Under the pieces are notes generated by a model. That model did no database searches. It worked only from the letters and a program-made list of their open reading frames with translations, and was not told the origin of the DNA. A DNA stretch of 64,000 bases from Physcomitrium patens (taxonomy: Eukaryota > Streptophyta > Bryopsida > Funariales > Funariaceae), in the NCBI RefSeq assembly GCF_000002425.4, contig NC_037271.1, positions 5,832,735 through 5,896,734 of the forward strand, written 5' to 3'. Below, in pieces: positions 12,299-23,001 of the stretch. Position numbers and translations under genes: made by a program. How positions within the stretch are numbered: the stretch's first letter is position 1; every line of letters starts with the position of its first letter.

Positions 12299-13570
12299 GT
12301 GGTTGATGTAATTACTTTGGAATATAAGTGAAATAATTCAATACTTGACATTGCAAATTTTCCTACTCAATTTTAATAAAAAGCTTAAATAAAGCTTAAT
12401 ATTAAAATGTACACTTTATACGATAATTGGTGAATCTTTATATAAACAAGGCAAGGATGGAGTTTTGCGACGCTGTATTTATCAGACTGAAGTGAGTATT
12501 ATATTGGAAGGTTACTATTGGATAGTTATGGTGGACATTTTGTGGAAGACAGCACGGCTCGTAAAGCTTTACATGCTGGTTATTGGTGGCCAACAATGTT
12601 TGCAGATGTCTACCAATTCGTCCGTCATTGTGACTCATGTTAGAGAACGGGTCGACCTATTGGAACTTCAGCAATGCCATTGGTACCAATTTTGGCTCAA
12701 GCGCCTTTTAAATAATAGGAAATTGATTTTGTGGGACCAATTACACCAGCCTTGAAAAATGGACAAAAATGGTATATACTGGTAGCAATGGATTACGTAA
12801 CAAAATAGGTTGAAGCCATAGCTATGAAAATCGATAGTGTAAGTATAGTAGCAACCTTTTTATATAAAAATATTATTACACAGTTCGGTTGTCCATGAGA
12901 ATTGATTAGTGATCAAAAAATTCATTTTATAAATAGTACAATCAAAGTACTTATGGCTGAATATGAGATAAAACATCATAAGCCTACAGCGTATCATCCT
13001 AGAGCTAATGGACAAATGGAAAAGACTAATAGAATTTTATGTAAAATCTTAAGAAAAACAGATTCAGGAGCGAGAACAGATTGGGACACTAAGTTGTTCG
13101 CAGCTTTATGGGCATACCATATTACGTATAAAGTTACTACCAATGCTACCCCTTTTCAATTGGTTTATGGCCAGGAAGCAATATTACCTATTGAATTGGA
13201 AGTCCAAAGTTTACGAATTGCTATAGATAATAGATTGGAAGATCATGATTCATTTCGGCACCGTTTAGAAGAATTGGAAAAATTGGATGAAACTAGAGCC
13301 TATGCATTAATGATAATAGAAAGTACACAAAAACAAATGAAGACTTATTATGATAGTAAACTTAGACCAAGGACTTTTATGCCAAATGATTTGGTACTTC
13401 TTTATGATAGTCGATTTAAAAAAATTTCAAGAAAATTTCAAGTTCGATGGCATGGGCCATATCGAGTTATTGATGGATTTCCAAATGGTTCAGTGGAATT
13501 GGAAGATTTTATGGGTACTAAATTTATGATACGGATCAATGGCAATCGGCTTAAACTTTATTATACATAA
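12299..13570 (+). pseudogene. Element A pol, right part (integrase)
   Basis: Continuation of element A pol after the inserted element B. It carries the zinc-binding entry region of integrase (about 12440-12650), the catalytic core (DF.GP and MDYV blocks near 12725-12800, SDQKIHFIN near 12906, and the HPRANGQMEK block near 12993-13022) and the C-terminal barrel ending in NRLKLYYT near 13565. Element C carries the same order at 55795-57055. No chromodomain follows, consistent with the OTA group. Fossil, broken several times. Confidence 0.75.
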
Positions 13571-14221
13571 CCTCGGGAGAGGTTATCTATTGCAAAAGAG
13601 AGAGCCGACCCAATTGATTGGACCATAGTAAGAAGTAGGAGGGAAGCTCTTGACAAGCATCACATTTTTTTTTGTAGTTAAAAAGAAGTGGATGGTGGAA
13701 AAAAAGAAGGTGGTGAACATGGTGTCTAAGAAAGCAAGGATGGAGACCAATTGGAAGGAATGGCAAGAGTGGCTATAGGTAGAGGTTGCAATATTGTAGA
13801 TTAAACTAGCCGCATTAGAGAAGGAGGCCAATAATTTAATATGGACCAATATGCAAGTTTTAGCAATAATACCTTCGGAGATACCTTTGAAACCGATAGA
13901 AGAATGGCAAAAGATGTTAGAGGAGCGCGACAACCAAATTGCCGTCTTTAGTCTCAGGTATAGAAATTAGATTTGTTGAATGAAGATCTAATGGCATGTT
14001 TGGATGGAGAACCATTGAACATCGAGGCAGACAATGAAGATGTAGTAGAAGATGAGGTCACCAATTTAAAGGGTGGTAAGCCAATGCCATTGACTAAAGA
14101 AGCCAATGCCATTGACTAAAGAAGCCAATGCCATTGACTATTGAAGCTAACACTGCTACGTCTTTATAAGTTGAGGCTAAATAATGTTTGCGAGGATGCT
14201 ATATAGATAGGAGTGGAGCTA
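13571..14221 (+). other. Element A 3' region between integrase and LTR, with short tandem repeats
   Basis: Decayed sequence between the integrase end and the 3' LTR. It is a shorter counterpart of the 2-kb 3' region in element C (57060-59031): both begin with a run about two residues past NRL.LYHT/YYT and end with an identical style of polypurine tract (GATAGGAGTGGAGCTA here) abutting TGTAGAATA. Around 14085-14145 a unit of about 22-24 bp (AAGCCAATGCCATTGACTA) is repeated three times. No open frame of useful length was found. Confidence 0.55.
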
Positions 14222-14990
14222 TGTAGAATATGTAAATAAATTTTGTGGTAAGTTATTGATTGGTTATTAACAACCTTGAGAATTAGACTTATGGTTAGGT
14301 GGTTCAGTTGGTAATAATAGGTTGTTAGTGGAACAAATGGTTAAGAACTCAAAGGTTCATAATCTTTGGAATTTGCTGGCCAACATTCCATCTTTTGGTA
14401 GAATAAAGAGGTTGAGAAAAGAGAGATCAAGGCCAAACTGTGAGAGTCATAAGCGAGAGTAAGCTTGGTGCGACCTCTTTGTTTTTTTTGTTTTTATTAT
14501 TTGCTTATGAAGAATTATGATTGAGAGAAGTATTGTTGAAACTGTGATTAGAATATTGTGGAATATGACTTTGGACTGACTGTTTTGGAAAAAATCTATA
14601 ACCTTGAGAATTGAGATTATCAAATTATATTGTATTAAGTGAAGATATTGAATTTTGTGTGATGAATTGAGAAACTGAATATAATAAGTAAGCTGGAGAT
14701 CAATAATTGAATATATATAAATCGCAAAGAGAGTAAGTGGGAGATGAACTGATAAGAATATGAAAGTATTGTTGAATTGATAGTGATAGAATGGATTATG
14801 TATTGAATTAAGATGGAAGTAGTAAGCCTTGGTGTTTTGTAGTTTGATAATTGATTTCAGATAGCTAGAGTACAGTCAATTGTGACACTAACAGATTCAA
14901 TTCATATAACCAATCTTTCTCCATATTCAAACCCACCTCTATTAGTTCAATTGCTTTGGTATATTGAAGCTTGAACACAACAAGAATAAT
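14222..14990 (+). repeat. Element A 3' LTR
   Basis: Starts TGTAGAATA directly after a polypurine tract, exactly as the 3' LTR of element C does at 59142. A conserved internal block (GTAAGCTTGGTGCGACCTC near 14460) lines up with the same block in the C and D LTRs (near 48910 and 36960). The right edge is placed by length and by where minus-strand chromovirus sequence begins, so it is good only to about 20 bp. Divergence from the C LTR is high, in keeping with an old insertion. Confidence 0.6.
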
Positions 14991-15599
14991 ACCATCAAAT
15001 GAAGCTTCTAATCAACTTTCATTTGTGACAAAAGAGAACACATAATAAAATATGATGCATCTATTTCTATAAAAAATACCTTAGAAAAATTGATGCAATA
15101 CAAAATTAGTGCAAAAAAAAAATTTATCTTAAAAGATTCAAAATATTCTTCAATTTTTTTGCTCCATTTACATATCAAATGTGTAAGAGGAGCCAAAACT
15201 TGAAAAAAGTTCTTGATGAAGATCTTATAATAATTTGTAAGTTTCAAGAAAATATTAAACATCTCTTATTGTTATTGAAATCTTTCAATCTATGATAGTT
15301 TGAACCTTTATTGGATCTACCATTAGACATTTATTAGAAATGATGTATTTTAGGAAGTCAACTTGAATAGTATAGAATACGCACTTTTTCATCTTGATAT
15401 TTGGTTGTACATCTCTAAATTTTTGTAATACATAACAAACATAAAGTTCATATTCTTTTATATTTTTAGAGTAGATTAAAATTTTGTTTAAATAGTAGAC
15501 AATAAAATCATTAAGAAACTTACGAAAAATATCATTTGTAAGATGTTTAAAAGCAATAAGTACATTTTTATATTATATGAAGTCTTACTTGAGAATGCA

Positions 15600-17390
15600 C
15601 CACATACGTGGCTGTGGAAGAAAGAATAGAAATTGCAACAACAAAATCTTAATTCTAATAGATTACTAAATAAACTCTAATTAAACCTTAGAAATACTAA
15701 ATAAGATTTAATCAAATTCAAAAGAAATTTTAAAGAAATTACAAAAGAAACAATAAAAAATCTTAATGAAGCTCAAAAGAAATCCACAATAAATTTTAAA
15801 AGAATTCCTAAGAAATCCTTAAGAAGTATTAGAATAATAAAAAATATATCTTAAATAAATCTCAATCAAATCTTAATTTAATTCTAATTGAAATTCCAAT
15901 AGACTTCAATCACATTTTAGACTAAACCTTAAATCTTGAATCCTAAATCCTATGTAAATTCTAAATCTTAAAAAAATCCTAAATCCTAAATCCTAAGTAA
16001 ATCCTAAATTAAATCTTAAATCCTAATTCAATCCTAAATTCTAATCAAATCTTAAATCCTAATCCAATCCTAATCATAAATTAAATTTTAACTAAAATCT
16101 AATCCAAATTATAAATACTAATCAAATTTTAATCAAATTTTAAGAAAATCTTAAATCCTAAATTTGAAAAAAATTCTTAATTCTAAATCCTAAGCAAACC
16201 TTAAATCCTAAATCCTGAGAAAATCTTAAGTAAATTCTATATCCTAAATCCTAAGAAAATCTTAAAGCAAACCATAAATCCTAGTCCAACCATAAATCCT
16301 AACCAAATCTTGATCAAATCCTAAAACCTACCCAACCCTAATACTAAACTAAATCCTAACCAAAATCTAACTAAGTCAACCTAATCCTAGCACAATTTAG
16401 AATCTCAATATCTATCAATTAAATAATTGATCTTGCTTAAAATTTTATACATACCTCAATAAGTAAATTAGAAATAAATACAAAAAATTTGAAGATAATC
16501 ACACTTACTAAATAGGAGGAAATTCCTAAAATCCGCTCAAATATTGGCTGGCCTCCTACTCTAATCTGAATGTTGAACTTTGAATGCTAATATCTCTTTT
16601 TCAAACCATCTATTATTTTTAAATTTTACATATATGTAGCAAATAGAATCTTTTATTTTTAAATATAAATTTCATTCTAATCCAACTAGTAGATTGCTGA
16701 GAATCTTAAAAATTCTAATTACCTTTTAAAGTTCAATTTCTAAGACTTTGACCTTCTTGAAATTCAATAACCTTCAATTCAACCATTTTATCAAGCTCAA
16801 ACTTACAACATATACTTCAAATAACTATTCATATAAGTCTTCAAAATTTAAATTATGGATCTACTACTAAACTCATAAAATTTTCTAAAATATAATATCC
16901 TTTTTATTTCACAAATTCCAAAATCATCCAAAACTATTGTGACTTTGCAAAGCTCTTACAAAGTCATTATACACTCAAATCACACATAAACAATGCCCAA
17001 AAAAATCCTAACAAGTTCGATCTCAAATTCCACTCTTTGATCTGCCAAAGAACCTCAAAGTTGCTAAATCATTGTTCAACTTTGTACCTTAGGGTCTGAT
17101 TTTGACCTAGATCGATAAATGGTCATCTTTAGATATTAAATTTTATCCTATTGAATTAATTTTTACTAAAATCAACTCCTAAATTCTTCTTATATATATT
17201 CATTTTCTTTATTTTTTTAATCTACCTTATTTTGTCTTATTTATGGCCTTAAAAAATAAATAAAAGCCTACTTTATAAAAAGATAATATTTACAACTTTA
17301 GTTTTACTTTCTTTTGGACTATTTTTTATTTTTTAAAATAATTTTTTATAATATTTGAAGTAAGATCTTCTATAATATAATGATTTCTTC
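15600..17390. repeat. AT-rich insertion inside E1, with degenerate CCTAAAT-type array
   Basis: This segment separates two parts of the E1 RT and so was inserted into it. About 15640-16390 is a loose array of a short motif around AAATCCTAAAT, many copies with drift (AAATCTTAA, AATTCTAAT). The remainder (16400-17390) is AT-rich with no recognisable coding frame or terminal repeats. The motif resembles a plant telomere repeat (CCCTAAA) only loosely, and no exact telomere run is present. Class of the inserted element not recognised. Confidence 0.5.
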
Positions 17391-19560
17391 ACACTTTTCA
17401 CCTATTAGTTGTGTTACATTACAATAGTATTTATGAATCCAAAAGACATGAAATTATATTCAAAATATCTATACCTAGTTCCATTTATCTCTTTCTTTGA
17501 TACAAATTAGATTATATGCTCTTCTTAAATCTATTTTTATATAGATCTTTGTTTGATTGACTTGCTCAAGAAGTCCTAAACTCAAAGGTAAGAAATATCT
17601 ATGCTTGATGGTGATCTTGTTAAGTCCTCAATAATCTATCCAGATTTTTAGAATTTCATCATTTTTCTTCACTAATAAGATATTAGCTTCTGTTGGAGAT
17701 TTTGAATGGCATATGAAGTTTTTAGCTAATTTTTTATTAATATATTTTTTTTAATGTAGATAATTCATTTTTCAATAAGCTATAGAGTAGTTTAAATAAT
17801 AATTGAGTTCCTTCATATAAATCAATTGAACAATCATAAGATCAATACTTTGAAAGAATATCTATATTTTTTTAAAAAAAATATCTTAAAAATCTTGATA
17901 TTAGCTAGGAATAATATTTGATATTTTTTATAATAAAAAATAGGCCTAACATATGTAGTAAAAAATGGCCATTCTTTTGTGACATGCATGAAAGTGCTTG
18001 CACCTACTAATAAGGATTTAGATGTATTAGACTTTTATATTTCTACTTGACTAATGGGATTTTGGATTAAACTACTAAAAAAATTAAAGATATAAGAAAT
18101 CTAATCTATTTAAAGATTATATTTTTTTAACCACAATAATCTTAAAATAATTAGAATGGAGGAAAATCTTATCACATTAAATACTATTATGCTATAATGA
18201 TATTTAATTCCTACATCTAAAGGAATAATCTCATAGATAACATTCTTAGAAGACAACAAACAACCATCTATGACTTCTACATGTACAAATTTAGTTTTCT
18301 TGGCTAAAGATATTTCTTATTTTTTGACAAAGTCTTTATCTATAAAAACAACTTCAGGCTTCTAAATCTAATAATACAAAGACTTTGTAATTTATAGGTC
18401 TTAAACACACATCTACTGTAAAATAAGGTAAATTAGTTGAAAAGAAAATAAGACCTTTACTAGGACTTACATATGATTCTAGTTGCATGGTCCCTATTGT
18501 AGCTAAAAAAATTTATTTTTCAACATATTATCTTTTTTGGCAATAATTTTGCTCATTTTGTGATTACGTTGTTTCTTTGAAAAATATTGAAAAATGGACA
18601 TAGCTTTTCTATAATATAAGCACAAATCTTCTTAATAATGTTGAGTCTTTTCCTATTTTGTGGAGAATTTAAATTGTACCATATCAATTTGCATTGATTT
18701 TGGCTTTGATGAATAAGTTTATAAAAACTTAAGAGCTACCATTATTACTTGACTTTTTTTTTCTCCAATTGAATCTTTATTCTTGATGTTTTTTAAATAA
18801 TAAATTATTATATACAATGGCTTGAGTAATAAATTATTCCAAAGATTTTACTTTCAATACTGTTAATAATAAATCTTTGATATATTCATTTAATTCATAT
18901 TAAAATTAATTAAGAAGGGCTTTGTCATTCTAGTCCACATTACAAGCAAATTTTTAGAATTTAGCAATATATATGGTGGCTAATTATAATCCTCATGGTA
19001 AAGATAAGAACTTGATCTATGCTATTCTTTCTCAATCACTTTCTTTGAATGTAGCCATAAACACTTTTAAGAATAAATTCAAATCATAAAAGAATCATGA
19101 ATCCTTTTCCATCAAAGATACAAACTAAAAGAAAGCACTTCCAAATAGAAGTGTACTTATGAATCCAACTTGAGTAAATCTATTAAGATATTGGAAGAAA
19201 TACAATCTTAAATAGAGCTTGAATTGTTGCAAGTTCCTTTAAAATTTTAATCTTTATCCCCATCGTATTTGTAGAAGCAAAACTTATTAGATTTGGATGT
19301 GAAGTCAATCTACTTGCTTCTTTTAACTACACAACTTCTTGATGTAGATTCTAAACTTCTTCTACAGGTGTAGGACTAGTATTTCTATTGTTAGCACTAG
19401 TGATACATGAAATTTTTACTCTAAGAATGTTGATAAGTTCATAAAGATCTATAATAGGTACAAATCTATTCTCACTTCCACTAAGTATAGCATCCATGAT
19501 TTTTTTATTTTATTTTTAAATAACTTAATAAATCTAAAAGTCAAATTGAAAGAAAATAAT

Positions 19561-19576
19561 CCAATTTCTAATATCA
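19561..19576 (-). other. E1 primer-binding site (initiator tRNA-Met type)
   Basis: On the minus strand the sequence reads TGATATTAGAAATTGG, two bases inside the 5' LTR end. It differs at a few positions from TGGTATCAGAGCTTGG, the well-known primer site complementary to plant initiator tRNA-Met used by many chromoviruses. Position and likeness support the call. Confidence 0.65.
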
Positions 19577-19578
19577 AA

Positions 19579-20238
19579 TGAAAATTTCCACAAAGAAGGA
19601 TAATCTACTATCTTTAAAGAAAAAAATCAATATTACAAAATCAAACAATTTTTTTAAAGGTAAATAGTTTGTAATCTTCAAAAAATAACAATCGACACGG
19701 ACATGAAATAGAAAAGATGCATAAATCTTGAAAATCTATGCTAAAAGAAAAGTGAAAAAATAGAAATAAAGTAGTATATATATTAAAAAGAAACTAAAAA
19801 TGGCTATTCTCAAAAGACAAAGAAACTAGAGATTCTTGAATCTAGACTAGAAGTAAGAAAAAAATTGACAAGACTGAAGAGGACTTCATTCTTGCCTCTA
19901 TATATACTATGTAACTAAGAGCTATGTAGCAATGTTCTATAGGACCTCTAATATGTGTTGACTTTGTAGGATACATGCTTTAGCTTACAAAGCAAGTTTT
20001 CTATATGTGGGCCACATAATTAGCTTGTTTTTCAAGCTACCAACATATGTAACACATGGCCAACTTATTGACCACGTTTTTAATCTAAAAAGCCAATTAT
20101 AGATACCTACAAAGTCAAAGCAATGTCTATATAGCTTTTAGGAACTTCTATAGAAGATATTATAGAATTAATCTACTTTTACTTACTTTTATATAATCAT
20201 ATAGGTAATTATTGGTTTACATGTATATGTCTATATCA
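19579..20238 (-). repeat. E1 5' LTR
   Basis: Bounded by TG...CA on the minus strand next to the primer site. It shares long stretches with the E2-E6 LTRs, for example a block reading GGCTATT...AAAAGACAAG and a later block around TGTTGACTTTGTA. On the minus strand all copies keep a TATATATAGAGGCAAG box (here near 19894-19908), the probable core promoter of this LTR family. It is about 100 bp longer at its inner end than E2, E4, E5 and E6. Confidence 0.65.
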
Positions 20239-20301
20239 ATAATAGAAGTGGAGTAATCCACTCACTTCTAAATCAAAATAAGAATAATGAATTAGTACTC
20301 T

Positions 20302-20855
20302 TGTCAAACTTTCAAGGATATGAATCTCAAAGAAAGAAAATATCAATACACACTTGTGTCACTCAAAAAGACTAGGAAATCACTTAAAAATAATAATATA
20401 TTGAATTAGAATGGCTATTGCCAAAGACAAGAAGACTAAAAAGTTTTGAAATAAGATTGAGGATTAAAAAGGCATTAACAAGAGTGAAAAAGGCGTCAAT
20501 CTTGCCTTTATATATACTCTCTTACTAGGAGCTACATGGTATTATTCTATAGGATTTCTAATATATGTTGACTTTGTTAGATACATGACTTAACTTGCAA
20601 GGCAAGTTATTTATTTGTGTGCCACATAGTTAGCTTGTTCTACATACTACTAATATGTGTGTCATGTGGCTAACTTGTTGACCAAATTTTTAGCCTATCA
20701 ATTAACTACAAACACGTGTAAAGTCAAAGCAATGTCTATATTAATGGTGTAATGTAATCTTTAATTAACCAAGATAGTATGAAATTAATCTACTTTTATC
20801 TACTTTTTCTTAATTATATAGATAATTATTAGAATAAATATGTATGTTTGTCATA
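20302..20855 (-). repeat. E2: lone chromovirus-type LTR
   Basis: Begins TGTCAAACTTTCAAGG and is colinear with the LTRs E4 (35206) and E6 (63337), including the TATA-type box and the GTTGACTTTGT block. No internal region of the same element lies next to it on either side, so it is best read as a solo LTR or the edge of a deleted copy. About 35 bp near 20740-20775 do not match the other copies and include a 20-bp string found again at 21225 (see findings). Target duplication not recognised. Confidence 0.6.
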
Positions 20856-21760
20856 ACCAATGATACTTAAAGTTACTTAAACAAAGATATCACAAAAAAG
20901 TCAATAATTTTGTGAAGAATAGTAAAGATGCACTATAAAGTAAGCAACAAGATGTCAATTTCTTACAACAAGTATTAGAATTGATGTAATATTGTAATAA
21001 TAACTATTGTGCTAAAAAAATGGATGGTGTCAAGAACATCAAATTATTGTTGTTAAGTTTTTTATTTGTGTCTATAACATCTCAAGAGCATACATAAGTA
21101 GAAATCAGTAATAAGACATAATAATGGAGATGTAATGCAGAGAGTGAGGGAAGGCGTCAAAAATAACACTCTCTTGGCTTCTAAAAGATAGTGACATTAT
21201 TACCACTTTGACATCAACATATAATGGTGTAATGTAATCTTTAAATAACTTGCCACTTGCTTCAATGATTCCACATTTGTCATAGAGATATCAAGCAATG
21301 AAGGTCCACAATTAGAACTATAAACTCATGTACGTAAATGAGCTACCTGGTAATAACTAATTACACTGTTCCATCAGAGAGTTACAACTTTCACAGTTAA
21401 AATTGCCATCATTTCCTCTAGTTAGCCGGAATAGTTCTATGATGATTAATAGAATCTATGCTGCGCTCTGATAGAAAGTAACCACCTTCTGGATCAAAGT
21501 AGATGTGTAGACATGCTCGATGCGTGAGAACTCTTCATCCAACAAGGGCAGGACAGCCTACAACATATTAATCGTAAGGAATCGTCACTCTGAAAAGCTT
21601 TATTAGAATCAGACGCACAACATTATGAAGCGCAGAGTCATCGTGTCCCCTTGGCAATTGAATGTAAATGTCTGTTAACACTCGATGCCTTCGTGATAGT
21701 GGCAGTCACTCAGACAGTTCTGGACGGTTCTCCCTAAAATTTTGTTGACCGATGTTACAA
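20856..21760. other. AT-rich to mixed non-coding DNA left of the host island
   Basis: No open frame, retroelement motif or RNA gene recognised. Base composition rises from AT-rich at the left to near-balanced from about 21440 onward, which marks the edge of the host gene island. A 20-bp string at 21225-21244 is repeated inside the E2 LTR. Confidence 0.5.
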
Positions 21761-23001
21761 AAGGTAAAGGGACTTCCTCATTATCACGCCATGGCCTATA
21801 TCTACCGCCTTAACAGATGAGGCTAACAGAGAGGCGAAAAATGAAAACCTGTTCAGCCATTTCTTTTGAAGGGCTGAGAACGTCAACCCCTGCACTACTA
21901 TACGTTGTGACTTTTCCTGCTGCTGCTTCGTCTCTTCTGAATGCCTGCTTTGCCACAAGGTATCTGTGTAAGAAATGGCGAGCGGTATACAGATGAAGAA
22001 ATAAAGTCACATTTCCTGAGACTTAGAGCAAGAGCAGGTCAAATGAAGAAAGGCGTTGGGAACTTTGTTGAATGCCAGTTTGGTAACTCACAGCATGTTG
22101 GATGCTTACAAAATCCCTCAGGTCTTCACATTAATTCTGGGAAAGACATCCACGTCAGTAAGTTAGCGATACTTCGCACTAGTCAACTATGCCTTGTTGC
22201 ATGGCTAGCCTCTTAGATTAAGGCCAACTGTGACGTTCTGTGTTCGTATTTTAAGCCAACCGCTCAGTTCTCCGTTTGCTCGAAGCTTCGTGTTTCTGAG
22301 GTTGTTTTTGATGTTTGAGTCGTATCTTGTTTGGATTTTCCTTGAGGTAATCCACGCTGTTCACTACTAGCCCTCAACAGGAATTTCGGGTGCGGGGACC
22401 GAAGTTGGGTATCTTCTTTGTCGCCAGAGATTGTGAAGTAGCTCTGTGGGCCATCCTTGATGTGGTTGTGTCTTGAAAAATTTCATGCTGAGATCCAAGG
22501 GAGGTTTACATTGAGTGGTGTAGGATTGCAGTTGAAACCGAAAATTATGCGCATGCCTCTTCTTTGAAGCCTTGGAAAGAATTTGAGGGTTGAGTTGGTA
22601 AGCATGTTACGTCTAATGCGGAGTGGCGTTGGATAGGATGAAGATGCTAGGAGGGAGTGGAATGGAGTGTGGAGATTGGTATTGAGGGCTATCTACTTGG
22701 ATTTCTACACGCGTTGTGCATGTCTGAAATGGAAACATGCACGATTGCGTTCTCAATCATGCGCTATTATATTGTAAATTTGATTCGAAATAACAATTAG
22801 TTTAGGTTTAGGTTGTTTGCACACGGAATTTTGTTCCGTTCGGCTGGACTCAAGGCGAGTGTTGTTGGTGCAGAAGTTAGCACAGGTGGTGAATGAACAC
22901 GGAATCGCGTGGATTCGAATTTGTGAGGCAGTTAACACCAGGGTGATCCTTGATGAGGAATATCACGAAGGTCTCTTGACAGCAGCAAGAGCAGAGCAGC
23001 C
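21761..23001 (+). promoter_or_regulatory. Upstream region of the SP1-like gene, possible 5' untranslated exons
   Basis: Balanced base composition and no repeat match. The longest frame (21941-22216, 91 codons) is not recognised. A good plant splice donor (CAG|GTAAGT-like, CACGTCAGTAAGTT near 22150-22163) lies inside that frame and another GT site lies near 22346. A weak acceptor (GTTGTTGGTGCAG) ends near 22874. Together they allow a spliced 5' untranslated leader for the gene starting at 23002, but no TATA box or transcription start could be placed with confidence. Confidence 0.3.

Larger units (their letters stand above)
1..14990 (+). mobile_element. Element A: old OTA-type (Tat/Athila-like) Ty3/gypsy fossil, split by element B
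   Basis: This is a fossil LTR retrotransposon whose 5' LTR lies left of the window. In order one sees a gag region, a zinc knuckle, reverse transcriptase, RNase H, then element B, then integrase, a short 3' region, a polypurine tract and a 3' LTR. The lineage call comes from the RT block around 2070-2240 (PKKNGK, LDGFSGYNQVKI) and from the lack of a chromodomain after integrase, and it is related to elements C and D further right. Element B interrupts it at the RNase H/integrase junction, where the flanks share CAGTG. It is heavily broken (well over ten interruptions) and clearly older than B, because B sits inside it. Age cannot be taken from LTR pairs because only one LTR is in view. Confidence 0.85.
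14991..20238 (-). mobile_element. Element E1: minus-strand Ty3/gypsy chromovirus, 5' part
   Basis: Fossil read right to left: a 5' LTR (19579-20238), a primer site matching initiator tRNA-Met, gag (about 18500-19500), RT (17700 down to 17400, resuming 15560 to 15290) and RNase H (15262-15008). RT motifs seen are an [10 protein letters not shown]-like block, IYIKIDLR and FGHFEY, with NDIFRKFLNDF further on. An AT-rich segment of about 1.75 kb (15600-17390) interrupts the RT. Integrase, chromodomain and 3' LTR are not present; the copy ends against the LTR of element A. The related copy E5 supplies the chromovirus label. Old and broken in very many places. Confidence 0.75.

Noticed and set aside
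15640-16390. Interstitial telomere
   Set aside because: Units drift around AAATCCTAAAT and no exact run of CCCTAAA was found, so a telomeric origin is not supported.
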